In this document: positions 25,618-33,653 of the stretch, piece by piece
How positions within the stretch are numbered: the stretch's first letter is position 1
Layout: each line of letters opens with the position of its first letter
From: JAAYAY01 sp964563135
Lineage (GTDB): Bacteria; Planctomycetota; Planctomycetia; Pirellulales; Thermoguttaceae
DNA length: 64,000 nucleotides
Assembly (NCBI GenBank): GCA_964563135.1
Contig: CAZLWV010000003.1
Span: 1 to 64,000, forward strand
Direction: 5' to 3'
Translations under genes and position numbers: made by a program
The notes under the pieces: model-generated
What the model saw: only the letters and a program-made list of their open reading frames with translations
What the model was told of the DNA's origin: nothing
Database searches by the model: none

Positions 25618-25872
25618 GTGAGAGCAGCCGAACAACCGAGAAAAGACGCGGCAATACTGGGCATCGGATTGGATAACGACGATGGGCACGTTCGCTTGAC
25701 GAAAGGTAAGAATTACGCGTTAGTCGGGGGGAGTCACGACACCCACTGCCTTATGCAGGAAACGGCTGTCAAGATCAATGAGGAACTCGACAACCGCGGC
25801 AAACGACTTGAGGACCTGTCCGTGCGCGAATTCCGCGATATTTGCCACGACGTCCGGGAGTCGATCGGATAA
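25618..25872 (+). CDS. small conserved protein between the FHA genes
   Basis: An 84-residue acidic, hydrophilic protein with no membrane segment and no enzyme motif I recognise. Readable features are DAAILGIGLDNDDGHVRLTKG, LVGGSHDTHCLMQETAVKINE and a C-terminal half rich in Arg, Glu and Asp (RGKRLEDLSVREFRDICHD). It resembles small conserved planctomycete proteins I have seen but cannot name. The GTG at 25618 is preferred over 25555 because the conserved-looking part starts there, with CGAGGAA upstream. Its place between two FHA paralogues suggests a shared role. Confidence 0.65.
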   Translation: MRAAEQPRKDAAILGIGLDNDDGHVRLTKGKNYALVGGSHDTHCLMQETAVKINEELDNRGKRLEDLSVREFRDICHDVRESIG

Positions 25873-26037
25873 TCGGAACAGAGGCGGCCCGAGCGTACAC
25901 CTGGGCAAGGCGGGTGACGCCGCGGGTTGAGTCAGACACCAACGTGGCCGGGCGGTAAACGACTGGAAGGCCTCGCAGGAACAACCAGCGAATATCGCCG
26001 ACCCGGCACATGCCACTTCGGAAGACTGGCACAGGAT

Positions 26038-26748
26038 ATGGAAGTAAAACTGGTAGTCACCAACGGCCGGCACGCAGGGCGCGAAATTCCTATCAAGGGA
26101 CCGAAGTTCTTCATCGGACGAGCGGAGGATTGCCATCTGCGTCCCGGTAGCGACCTTGTGAGCCGCCACCACTGCGTGATTCTCGTTGCCGAGAACGGTG
26201 TGAAAGTACGCGATTTTGGCAGCAAGAACGGGACGTTCGTCAACGGCAAGCAGGTTTCGCCGGAATGCCCGTTGATGCCCGGTGATCGACTCGTTGTCGG
26301 TCAACTCGATTTCGATGTGCGGATCACGGGACTTCCGGAGCAGGCCAAACCGGCGACCTCCGGAGTGTCGGCAGGCGCCGATACCTCAGTCGACCGGAAG
26401 ACCAAGACCGGCAGCAAGTCGCCTGGAGCCAAGGCGAAGGCGACCGGCAAGGACACGGTGAGAGTGGACGACGACCTGGATATCAGCCAGTGGTTCGGCG
26501 ATGAGGAAGCCTCGGCCAAGACCGACACCCAGACGATCGACATGGCGACCATCGCGCACCAGGATCCCGGCGAAGCCACGGTGATGTCGTCCCCCCCGAA
26601 GGATCCTGAGCCGGAACCGGACAGCAGCGGTCCGAAGCGAGATGTATCCGAGGCCGAGAAAGAGCGGGCTCGGCGCGCGCACGGTGGAAAGACCACTCAG
26701 GACGCCGCCGCGGAGATGCTCAAGAAGTTCTTCAACGCCAGACGTTGA
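26038..26748 (+). CDS. FHA domain protein (second paralogue)
   Basis: A 236-residue protein with an N-terminal FHA phosphothreonine-binding domain very close to the first paralogue (shared MEVKLVV, GPKFxIGRA, DCxLRP, HCVILV, RDFGSKNGTFVN). After about residue 100 comes a long Lys/Ser/Asp/Pro-rich, probably disordered linker, then a short basic end (GGKTTQDAAAEMLKKFFNARR). The linker carries several Thr/Ser that could be phosphorylated. ACAGGA precedes the ATG. A strong hairpin terminator follows at 26782-26811. Confidence 0.88.
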   Translation: MEVKLVVTNGRHAGREIPIKGPKFFIGRAEDCHLRPGSDLVSRHHCVILVAENGVKVRDFGSKNGTFVNGKQVSPECPLMPGDRLVVGQLDFDVRITGLPEQAKPATSGVSAGADTSVDRKTKTGSKSPGAKAKATGKDTVRVDDDLDISQWFGDEEASAKTDTQTIDMATIAHQDPGEATVMSSPPKDPEPEPDSSGPKRDVSEAEKERARRAHGGKTTQDAAAEMLKKFFNARR

Positions 26749-26781
26749 AACCCCTCGTGTTTCAACAGAATTCGCTGGATT

Positions 26782-26820
26782 CGCCGGGGAAATCGGTGTC
26801 GTTCCCCGGCGTTTGCTGTT
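26782..26820 (+). terminator. intrinsic terminator after the FHA genes
   Basis: CGCCGGGGAA (26782-26791) and TTCCCCGGCG (26802-26811) form a perfect 10-bp stem with a 10-base loop, followed by the T-rich TTTGCTGTT. It lies 33 bases after the second FHA stop. Confidence 0.65.
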
Positions 26821-27093
26821 TCTTGCCGGCAAATCCGATTCCCGATCGACCGTGGCACCCCCCCCGTTGCGCAAACCGTACAATCCAATTCATCCGGAAG
26901 AATCGCCCGGATTGCACATTTTTACTTGCCGGTCAATTTTGCCCGTTTTCGCAACCGATCCTCTTTACCACACATGTCAGGGCGGCCTTCGGAAAGCCGC
27001 CCGGGATCAGAAACGAGAAAGCTGCACGAGCCTTCGGGCCAACGAGACAGGCAAAGGACTGGCAGACTCGCGTGCGATCGAAAGGGAAACTCC

Positions 27094-27681
27094 GTGGCGA
27101 AAACGACGAAAAAGACGACCCACAACAGGACCATTCGAAGGAAGCCCGGCACCGCGAAAGAATCGCACGGCACCACCAAGAACTCCGGCGCAAGATCCGA
27201 GAACAAGAAGCAGACAGCCCCCAGCGGCGAGCGCGCACGAAAGCCCGCTTCGAAACCGAGCACGGCCGGCCAAACAGAGGTAACGGTCGATCGTCGGCGG
27301 TCCGACCGCCGGGCGAAGTCAGAACCGGTGGCCGTGGAGCGACGCAAGCTCGAGCGCCGAGAAAAGGTCACTCGACGTCGGCAGATCGATCCGACCACCT
27401 GCGAACGAGACTACTCCGACGATGAAGTCGAGTTCATGAGTGCCCTGGACAACTACAAGCGAGCCAGCGGAAGGATGTTTCCAACCTGCAGCGAGATCCT
27501 GGAGGTTATCCGCAGTCTTGGCTACACGAAGGCCCGAGCCGGTCAGGACAGCTCCCTGGCTTCCCTGGAGGCCGCCGGCCAGGACACGACTCTGGTGAAT
27601 GCCTCTGCCAGTTGGACCGGCGACGAAGACCAGCAGGGGATAGACGAAGAGTTCTTCGCCTGCAGCGAGTCTTTTGTTTGA
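27094..27681 (+). CDS. basic protein with a conserved C-terminal domain, function unknown
   Basis: A 195-residue protein. The first about 110 residues are very rich in Lys, Arg, Thr and Ser (TRRKP, RRRSDRRAK, ERRKLERREKVTRRRQ) and look disordered and possibly nucleic-acid binding. The C-terminal part (IDPTTCERDYSDDEVEFMSALDNYK, GRMFPTCSEILEVIRSLGYTK; residues about 110-155) looks folded and conserved, and I recall similar sequences in other planctomycetes. The start is GTG at 27094 with AAAGGGA about eight bases upstream; the frame is open to 26926 but that part is noncoding-like. A strong terminator follows. Confidence 0.7.
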   Translation: MAKTTKKTTHNRTIRRKPGTAKESHGTTKNSGARSENKKQTAPSGERARKPASKPSTAGQTEVTVDRRRSDRRAKSEPVAVERRKLERREKVTRRRQIDPTTCERDYSDDEVEFMSALDNYKRASGRMFPTCSEILEVIRSLGYTKARAGQDSSLASLEAAGQDTTLVNASASWTGDEDQQGIDEEFFACSESFV

Positions 27682-27711
27682 GATCGAAGTAGCCCAATCG
27701 CGACTCACAAA

Positions 27712-27745
27712 GGGCGTCCCGAGAGAATCGGGACGTCCTTTTTTT
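27712..27745 (+). terminator. intrinsic terminator after the basic-protein gene
   Basis: GGCGTCCCGA (27713-27722) pairs with TCGGGACGTC (27728-27737; one non-pair), closed by a five-base loop and followed by seven T (27739-27745). It is the clearest rho-independent terminator in the window. Confidence 0.8.
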
Positions 27746-27770
27746 GCCCCGTACCGTGAGTCGACGAGTC

Positions 27771-27798
27771 GATCTGCCACCCTTCAGGGTGGCAGATC
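27771..27798. repeat. perfect 12-bp tetraloop hairpin
   Basis: GATCTGCCACCC (27771-27782), TTCA, GGGTGGCAGATC (27787-27798). The stem is perfect and lacks a T-run on either side. It sits 25 bases after the terminator T-run and about 190 bases before the hydrolase gene. Confidence 0.6.
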
Positions 27799-27989
27799 AG
27801 CCCGCAGCAAGCCGTTGGCGAGAACCTCGGCATGGCCCTCGTGCAGCGAAAAGGCCCGCCTCGCGGCGATTTGCCGGGAAGGATTTTCGGGTACCGCGGG
27901 ATCATCTTCTTGGCTAGAATTGTCTTGGCCTCAATTGGGGGGCCGGGGATCCTCCACCATTTCCCAGTGCGCACACTGGAAAGACAGCC

Positions 27990-29105
27990 ATGATCGGAAA
28001 GGGACTGTCGATCGCGGTACTGCTGATGTTCTCGTGGATGCCGCAACCGGCGGCCAGCCAGAACCTGACTGCCGAGTCCGGTGGTCGGCCGCCCAGTCTC
28101 CTCGGAACCTTGGGAAAAGATGTTCCCAAGCCAACCTGGGGGGGCTCGCAGTTCTGGAGCGACGTCTACATTCTCCACCAGTGGCGGATCCAGCAACGGG
28201 TCGGCGAAGACCACTTTCGACTGCTCAGCCCCAAGGAGTTCTCCCATGCGGAAGGGACTTTTGGACAGTGCCGGGCCAAGCTCGAACAGATCAAGCTGGA
28301 GCAGAATCTGGAACCCATGCGAGGCCGGGCGGTGATCCTGCTGCATGGTCTGGCGGCCACGCGATGGACGATGCGTCTTCTGGCGGAGCATTTGGAGGCG
28401 AAAGGGCAATACACGGTGGTCAATGTCGAGTACCCCAGCACCCGTCTGACCATGTCGGACCACGCGAAGGCTCTGGCCCGCGTCGTGGAGGGGCTTCCGG
28501 ACGTGGAACAACTGAACTTCGTGGGGCACAGCATGGGCAACATCGTGATCCGCCACTACCTGGCCGACGTGCAGAAGCAGTACGGCCGGCAAGATCCTCG
28601 ATTGGGCCGAGTGGTCATGATTGCCCCCCCGAACCACGGATCGCTTGCCGCCACACGGCTGTCGGACAGCTCAGCCTTCAAGATGATCCTCGGGAAACCG
28701 GGGGTCCAGTTGGGGGCGGAATGGCCGGAACTGGAAAGTGCGTTGATAACACCCCCATGCGAGTTCGGCATCATTGCCGGAGGGACGGGACGAGGCGGGT
28801 TCAGTCCATTTCACCCAGGCGACGACGACGGCCGGATCAGCGTGGAAACGGCACGTCTTGCCGGCGCCCGCGACTTTGTTCTCGTGCCGATGATCCACGA
28901 GTTCATCGCCAACGACCCCCGGACCTTCGACTACGTTCTGTCCTTCCTGGACAATGGTTACTTCGTGGCAGAGGATCAGCGCGTGCCGATCACAGAAGAG
29001 CCGGCGGCCCAAGTCACGCAGCAACCCGCGTGGAACGGCTTGCCGTCTTCCACTGTGTCGCCCGGTACCGTGCCGCTGCAACCGGCGGGAGCGCAGCGGC
29101 GGTGA
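27990..29105 (+). CDS. exported alpha/beta-hydrolase (lipase-like)
   Basis: A 371-residue protein with a signal peptide (MIGKGLSIAVLLMFSWMPQPAASQ) and an alpha/beta-hydrolase core. The oxyanion region is VILLHGLAAT; the nucleophile is S181 in GHSMGN; a later Asp/His pair probably comes from DDGRISVETARL and MIHEF. The family includes lipases and esterases acting outside the cytoplasm; the substrate is unknown. The C-terminal 40 residues are low-complexity Pro/Gln/Ala. Its stop overlaps the GTG start of ruvX (GTGA). The promoter may be the TAGAAT at 27915-27920. Confidence 0.85.
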   Translation: MIGKGLSIAVLLMFSWMPQPAASQNLTAESGGRPPSLLGTLGKDVPKPTWGGSQFWSDVYILHQWRIQQRVGEDHFRLLSPKEFSHAEGTFGQCRAKLEQIKLEQNLEPMRGRAVILLHGLAATRWTMRLLAEHLEAKGQYTVVNVEYPSTRLTMSDHAKALARVVEGLPDVEQLNFVGHSMGNIVIRHYLADVQKQYGRQDPRLGRVVMIAPPNHGSLAATRLSDSSAFKMILGKPGVQLGAEWPELESALITPPCEFGIIAGGTGRGGFSPFHPGDDDGRISVETARLAGARDFVLVPMIHEFIANDPRTFDYVLSFLDNGYFVAEDQRVPITEEPAAQVTQQPAWNGLPSSTVSPGTVPLQPAGAQRR

Positions 29106-29569
29106 GTCAGACAGGTCCGGGACGAGTTGCAGGAATCGATTTCGGAACCGTGCGGGTTGGCATCGCCATCAGCGACCCGGAGCGGAAGATCGCCAGTCCC
29201 TACGAGAACTACACTCGCCGCGGCGAGAGGGAGGATGCACGGCGTTTTCGGCGACTGGTCGAGGAAGAGACGATCAGGCTGTTCGTCGTGGGCCTGCCGG
29301 TGCATCTGGATGGGCGGGAGAGCGAAAAATCCCGGGAGGCCCGGCGGTTCGGCCAGTGGCTCACAGAGACCACGGGCGTGCCCGTGCAATTCTTCGACGA
29401 GCGTTTCAGCAGTCATCAGGCGGAAGAGACACTGCTGGCTGCCCAGATGACGAAAAAGCGAAGGAAACAGCGGCTCGACATGCTGGCGGCGCAGATCATG
29501 CTTTCGGCATTCCTGGAATCGTCTGGCCGAGCTGGTGAATCGTCCGCTGCCCTGGATGACCGCCCATGA
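29102..29569 (+). CDS. ruvX: RuvX/YqgF-type Holliday junction resolvase
   Basis: A 155-residue RNase H-fold nuclease of the YqgF family, thought to act on recombination intermediates or pre-16S rRNA ends. The family's start GIDFGTVRVGIAISDP carries the first catalytic Asp; FVVGLPVHLDG and FDERFSSHQAEE carry further acids, and the C-terminal KKRRKQRLDMLAAQIML has the last Asp and the typical AA-ILL end. The GTG at 29102 overlaps the hydrolase stop. A longer frame reaching back through the hydrolase gene in another frame is not real. Its stop overlaps the next gene (ATGA). Confidence 0.92.
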   Translation: MSQTGPGRVAGIDFGTVRVGIAISDPERKIASPYENYTRRGEREDARRFRRLVEEETIRLFVVGLPVHLDGRESEKSREARRFGQWLTETTGVPVQFFDERFSSHQAEETLLAAQMTKKRRKQRLDMLAAQIMLSAFLESSGRAGESSAALDDRP

Positions 29570-30444
29570 CGAAACTGGTGATCGGCTGCGGGTACTTGGG
29601 ACACCGCGTCGCTCGGGCCTGGCTGCGCGAGGGGGCAGAGGTGGCGGTTATCACTCGAAACCGCCAGCGGGCCGAATCGCTGCAGGCGGAGGGGTTCCGA
29701 GCCCTCGTGGCCGACGTGTGCGAGCCGGAATCGCTGAAACGATTGCCCGAAGCGCAAACCGTCGTCCATGCAGTCGGCTACGACCCCGCCGGTTCCTTCC
29801 CTCGCCGTGCCGTGATGGTCGACGGGTTGCGAAATGTCCTGGATTGTCTGTCGCCGGATGTCGGACGACTGCTGCTGATCAGTTCCACCGGAGTCCTGGG
29901 AGGCCACGCGGGAAACTGGATCGACGAGACAGCCTCGTGCCATCCCGAGCGCGAGGCGGGGCGTTGCCACCTGGAGGCCGAGTGGCTCCTGGCAGCCCAC
30001 GTTCTCGGGCGCCGGTCGGTGGTCCTGCGAATGGCGGGAATCTACGGACCGGGGCGTCTGCCCAAAGCCGTCGATGTGCTCGCAGGCAAACCGGTTGCCT
30101 CGCCGGTAGATGCCTATCTGAACCTGATCCACGTGGACGACGCCGTCCGGACGATCCTCGCAGCGGAGACCGAGGCGGCAGTCCCGAATCTGTTCCTCGT
30201 CTCCGATGGGTGCCCCACCACCCACCGCGAGTTCTACCAGGAAATGGCGAGGCAACTGGGAGTCGCCCCGCCGCGATTCTGCCCCCCTGTCCCCGGTTCC
30301 CGAGGCGCCTCGGCGGCCGCGGGCAACAAACGGGTGAGCAATCGAAAGATGCTCGATGAGCTTGAGATTGAGCTCGAATTCCCCGATTTCCGCAAGGGAT
30401 TGGCGGCGGTCTGCCGCGAACATCCCCGTCCTGCAAGGGACTGA
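29566..30444 (+). CDS. NAD(P)-dependent epimerase/dehydratase-like SDR protein
   Basis: A 292-residue atypical short-chain dehydrogenase. The cofactor motif is LVIGCGYLGHRVARAW (residues about 4-19), with LLISSTGVLGG and VLRMAGIYGPGR later, as in the extended SDR family. The usual YxxxK is not clear (CHLEAEWLL stands where it would be), so it may bind but not reduce its ligand. The substrate is unknown. Start and ruvX stop overlap by four bases, so hydrolase, ruvX and this gene form one coupled unit. Confidence 0.82.
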   Translation: MTKLVIGCGYLGHRVARAWLREGAEVAVITRNRQRAESLQAEGFRALVADVCEPESLKRLPEAQTVVHAVGYDPAGSFPRRAVMVDGLRNVLDCLSPDVGRLLLISSTGVLGGHAGNWIDETASCHPEREAGRCHLEAEWLLAAHVLGRRSVVLRMAGIYGPGRLPKAVDVLAGKPVASPVDAYLNLIHVDDAVRTILAAETEAAVPNLFLVSDGCPTTHREFYQEMARQLGVAPPRFCPPVPGSRGASAAAGNKRVSNRKMLDELEIELEFPDFRKGLAAVCREHPRPARD

Positions 30445-30870
30445 CAGGTCGATCGCTCAGAACGTCTGCGGCCATCGCAACCTCTTGCGCCCCCCGAAAC
30501 AGCCGCGCCGACGGTGCATCGAGCACGGGATACTGGCGAAGCTGGGCCGACGCTGCCGGGGCCGGTCGTACGGAATGCAGCGGACGTACCGAATATTCCC
30601 TCAATACGGCCTGTAACGCGTGCCGATGGAATCTTTGGAGTCGATAACAGAATCGCCCACAGTGCACATCCAAGCCCGTTGGCGACTCCTCACCCTGTGA
30701 GGATCTCCCGGAGCCGAGAGCAAAACCATCGTCGAGGGCCGACCAGAGAACCGCCTGTGTTGAGGCTTCTCGAACAGCCGCTCTGCGCCCCGGCCCGTGT
30801 GCCTTGGGCTGGATCGCCTGCGACCTGAATGAGAATAGAGAACTGCACCTTCGGGTGGAGGGGGAAACCG
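30445..30870. other. gene-free region upstream of the small secreted protein
   Basis: 426 bases with no supported gene. CCTCAC-CCT-GTGAGG near 30686-30700 makes a small hairpin. Longer reverse frames across it extend into the neighbouring genes and look like shadows. Confidence 0.4.
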
Positions 30871-31197
30871 ATGATTCGTCGAATGGTACTCGTGTTCGTC
30901 TTCGTTGCGGCCGCCTGGCTGGTGATGAGCGATTCGCAGGCGCAGGCACAGCAGGCCTTCGGACGACAATGGGGAAGGACCTACAGCACCCAGGACTGGA
31001 ACCGGTTTTATCACTATCCGTACGTGTATTATCCGCAGAACTTCTGGAGCACCGACTACTATCGCAGCAGCGAAGATCTGTACTACCGGTATCCTCCGGA
31101 AATGCGAATCCCTGTCTACAACACCCGCTGGCACAACTACTATCCGCAGCCGAGAAAATACCATTCCGGGAGCCACTTCGTTCTCGATGTGTTCTGA
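30871..31197 (+). CDS. small Tyr/Pro-rich secreted protein
   Basis: A 108-residue protein with a clear signal peptide (MIRRMVLVFVFVAAAWLVMSDSQAQA) and a mature part of about 80 residues very rich in Tyr, Pro, Arg and Trp (HYPYVYYPQNFW, YRSSEDLYYRYPPEMRIPVY, ending GSHFVLDVF). GGTGGAGGGGG precedes the ATG at 30871. The pattern matches a family I recall from Pirellulales genomes, sometimes labelled calmodulin-binding, with no known function. It lies alone, convergent with the M20 gene, and a terminator hairpin sits between them. Confidence 0.75.
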   Translation: MIRRMVLVFVFVAAAWLVMSDSQAQAQQAFGRQWGRTYSTQDWNRFYHYPYVYYPQNFWSTDYYRSSEDLYYRYPPEMRIPVYNTRWHNYYPQPRKYHSGSHFVLDVF

Positions 31198-31235
31198 GCC
31201 CCTCGGGCCGCAAGACGCTTGAATGATACAATCAT

Positions 31236-31279
31236 GCCCTGAACGGACCGGACTCGGGGGGGACCGGATCGTTCAGGGC
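31236..31279. terminator. hairpin between convergent genes
   Basis: GCCCTGAACGGACCGG (31236-31251) and CCGGATCGTTCAGGGC (31264-31279) pair with two mismatches around a 12-base loop. There is no strong T-run, so it may act in both directions between the secreted-protein gene and the M20 gene. Confidence 0.6.
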
Positions 31280-31357
31280 TCCTTGATGCGCTGACCAGAT
31301 CTCGACGGGGGGGGAAGAAAGAAACCGGGCGATGGAGAAACCACCGCGAAGGCACCG

Positions 31358-32557
31358 TCAGCAGTTGTCGCCCAGATTCTCGAGGAAACGGTAGAGCACG
31401 TCGACGGCCTGTTGAAGCTGCCTGACAGATATCCACTCATCCTTGGTGTGGGCCTGATCGAGGGCCCCAGGGCCGAAGACGACTGTCGGAATTCCGATGT
31501 CCGCAATTTCCGGAGCGTCGGTTGCGTAGGGGACCCCGATCGATCGCGATTGCCCGGTGACCGCCCTGGCCGCTTCGCCCAATTGCTGCGCCAGGGCAGC
31601 ATTGCCCGTGTCCGCGAGGGGCCGGGCAGTCATGAATGGGGCGTCGAGCCGAAACGCGTCGGCCCCAACCGCTGCGGCCAGATACTGGCGCAAGTGCTGT
31701 TCTGCCTGGACGGGGCTTTCGTCCGGCATGAGACGGCGGTCGATTTCGATCGTGCACCAGTCCGGAACCGTATTCACGCTCAGCCCACCGCGAATGACCC
31801 CGACACTCAACGTGGCCCGTCCACAGAGCGGGTGACTGCCCAGCGTGGGGAGCTCGTGACGATGGTAGGTCTCCAGGGCGTTCAGAATTGCCCCCATTCC
31901 CAGAATGGCGTTTTCCCCTTCGTCGGGAGCCGAACTGTGGGCCGCCTGCCCCCGCGTGTGCAGACACCAGCGTACGGCGCCCTTGTGAGCGATAACGGTC
32001 TGGAGTTGCGTCGGTTCCGCCACAATTGCTGCGGTTGGCCTGATCGGAACAAGTTCCGAAACACCGCCTGCCAGAAGCGGGGCCAGGGCTTCGACTCCGC
32101 TGAATCCATGCTCTTCGTTGACGCTGCACGCGAGCAGGACCGTGGGACACTTCCTGGGACGATCTTTGCGAAGGCGGGTCAGGACGGCAAGCATGGCCGC
32201 CATGCCCCCCTTCACGTCGCATGCACCACGACCGTAAATCCGCCCATCCCTCTCAAGCGGGGACCACGGATCGATCGTCATTCCGTCTCCGGGAACAGTG
32301 TCCTGATGGGCTTCCAGCAGCACGACCGGCCTGCCGGTGTCCCCCTCAAATCTGGCCAGGATGTTGTCCCTGCCCGGATGAACCGGTTGGCGAAGACAGG
32401 GGAGCTTTAGTTCCGAGAAGACTGATTCCAGATAATCGGTCAACGCCGCCTCGCCAAAACCCGCGCCCGTGTCCGGCCTTCCCATCGGGTTTTGGCTGGG
32501 GATGGCGATCAGGCGTTTGAGATAGGCTGCCGCAAGGTCATTCATGGGGTCTTTCAC
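31358..32557 (-). CDS. M20-family metallopeptidase (ArgE/DapE type)
   Basis: A 399-residue two-domain hydrolase of the acetylornithine deacetylase / succinyl-diaminopimelate desuccinylase class. Metal ligands and catalytic residues lie in LLEAHQDTVPGDG, YGRGACDVKGG and SVNEEHGFSG; the C-terminal domain has the final His region FGPGALDQAHTKDEWI. The first start is GTG at 32557; ATG at 32545 is an equally good choice. No amino-acid biosynthesis gene is nearby, so whether it is ArgE, DapE or a peptidase is open. Confidence 0.85.
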   Translation of the reverse strand: MKDPMNDLAAAYLKRLIAIPSQNPMGRPDTGAGFGEAALTDYLESVFSELKLPCLRQPVHPGRDNILARFEGDTGRPVVLLEAHQDTVPGDGMTIDPWSPLERDGRIYGRGACDVKGGMAAMLAVLTRLRKDRPRKCPTVLLACSVNEEHGFSGVEALAPLLAGGVSELVPIRPTAAIVAEPTQLQTVIAHKGAVRWCLHTRGQAAHSSAPDEGENAILGMGAILNALETYHRHELPTLGSHPLCGRATLSVGVIRGGLSVNTVPDWCTIEIDRRLMPDESPVQAEQHLRQYLAAAVGADAFRLDAPFMTARPLADTGNAALAQQLGEAARAVTGQSRSIGVPYATDAPEIADIGIPTVVFGPGALDQAHTKDEWISVRQLQQAVDVLYRFLENLGDNC

Positions 32558-32839
32558 CGTGTCCGGCCAGATATGTTACCGCCCGCGACAGGCGTCAAGG
32601 CCCCACACGGACTTCCGAATCCTGCGATGATTCCGGCCAGGCTGTTCCGAACCGATCTTCGATGGATCGAAGCGGCCGGAAAGCCTCCTTTCACCATGGG
32701 CTATTTGGCAGGCCGCCGCAAGCACCAGGAAAGGGAGGTGGCGGTATTCCGCGGGGAAATTGCCTCGAAAGTGGGGTTGAGAGAAAGTAGCCTGACGACG
32801 ATAATTCTATTCGGTATGAGGGATTATCCTCAGCCAGCA

Positions 32840-32880
32840 GCCCTTCGCAGGTCCCTGCCCCGCCTGCGAAGGGCATTCTT
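32840..32880 (+). terminator. strong hairpin without an upstream gene
   Basis: GCCCTTCGCAGG (32840-32851) and CCTGCGAAGGGC (32863-32874) pair perfectly over 12 bp with an 11-base loop, followed by ATTCTT. On the forward strand no gene precedes it after the terminator at 31236-31279. Confidence 0.55.
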
Positions 32881-33103
32881 ATGCGCAAGGCCGGGTCGAA
32901 ACCGGTGCGGGGCGCATCTAGCCTGCGCACGGCCGGTCTTCAACGACAGCGCCGATCAGATCACTGCCCTCAACTGTTTCCACGTTGAGTGTCCGCCTCG
33001 AACTGGCGATCCGCAAGGAGTCCAACCGACGCTCGCCGCACCGCTCGCCTGCGGGATTCATCGAAGCGGCGACCCCCGCAATGAAGGCACGATTTCTCGC
33101 GGG

Positions 33104-33132
33104 TTGACCCCGCAAAAACCGGCCAATAGAAT
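33104..33132 (+). promoter_or_regulatory. sigma70-like promoter of the nuo operon
   Basis: TTGACC (33104-33109), a 17-base spacer, and TAGAAT (33127-33132): each box matches the housekeeping consensus at five of six bases with ideal spacing. Transcription would begin near 33139, about 135 bases before nuoA. Confidence 0.6.
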
Positions 33133-33272
33133 GTTTTCGACCGGTCGCAAACCCCGGTCATGGCCGTCGCCGGCGGGCGGCAAGAGGTCGCTTGCCGACC
33201 GCAGGAATTGGTGTTGATGCTGCAATCCAACAGGGCTGTCAGTGCAGCCCGTTTTTCGTAAGGGGCCCTCAG

Positions 33273-33653
33273 ATGCACACGGTGGTGTTGCCGTTGGTGC
33301 TGATGGTGCTGAGTGTCGCGGGGATGGCCGTTGCGCTGCTGGTTTTGGGCAATCTGCTCGGACCACGGAAGATCGCCCCAGTCAAGCGGATGCCGTATGA
33401 GAGCGGCATGGATCCGATCCATGACACTCGGCGCCGTTTCGACGTCCGCTTCTACCTGCTGTCGATCGCGTTCCTGGTGTTCGACGTCGAACTGCTGTTT
33501 CTCTATCCGTGGGCCGTCGTGTTCGGGGCGCGAGCGACGGGCGTTGAGGGCGAACACCCTCCGTTGGTCTTTGCCGGGGGAATGCTGTTCCTGCTGCTTC
33601 TTGCGTTGGGGTTCGTGTACGACTGGCGCAAGGGGGTGTTTCGATGGCGATAG
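33273..33653 (+). CDS. nuoA: NADH-quinone oxidoreductase subunit A
   Basis: A 126-residue inner-membrane subunit of complex I with three membrane helices: VLPLVLMVLSVAGMAVALLVL, then FYLLSIAFLVFDVELLFLYPWAVVF, then a third near LVFAGGMLFLLLLALGFVY. KRMPYESGMDP in the first loop and the acid-bearing FDVELLFLYPW are hallmarks. AAGGGG precedes the ATG. It overlaps nuoB by ten bases and is the first gene of a complete 14-gene operon. Confidence 0.96.
   Translation: MHTVVLPLVLMVLSVAGMAVALLVLGNLLGPRKIAPVKRMPYESGMDPIHDTRRRFDVRFYLLSIAFLVFDVELLFLYPWAVVFGARATGVEGEHPPLVFAGGMLFLLLLALGFVYDWRKGVFRWR

Larger units (their letters stand above)
27682..27989. other. intergenic region with terminator, long hairpin and -10
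   Basis: 308 bases. It holds an intrinsic terminator (27712-27745), a separate 12-bp tetraloop hairpin (27771-27798), and TAGAAT at 27915-27920, a possible -10 for the hydrolase gene without a clear -35. Confidence 0.5.
32558..33272. other. long region before the nuo operon
   Basis: 715 bases without a supported gene. It holds a strong hairpin (32840-32874) and the nuo promoter (33104-33132). No coding gene on the forward strand lies upstream to use the hairpin, so a small RNA between about 32780 and 32880 is possible. Confidence 0.5.

Noticed and set aside
27674..29101. 5' part of a 631-codon forward frame ending in ruvX
   Set aside because: Only the last 155 codons match a protein family. 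The rest overlaps the hydrolase gene in another frame; ruvX starts at GTG 29102.
32970..33557. Reverse frame upstream of and across nuoA
   Set aside because: Gln/His/Arg-rich sequence opposite a good promoter and nuoA; no family features.
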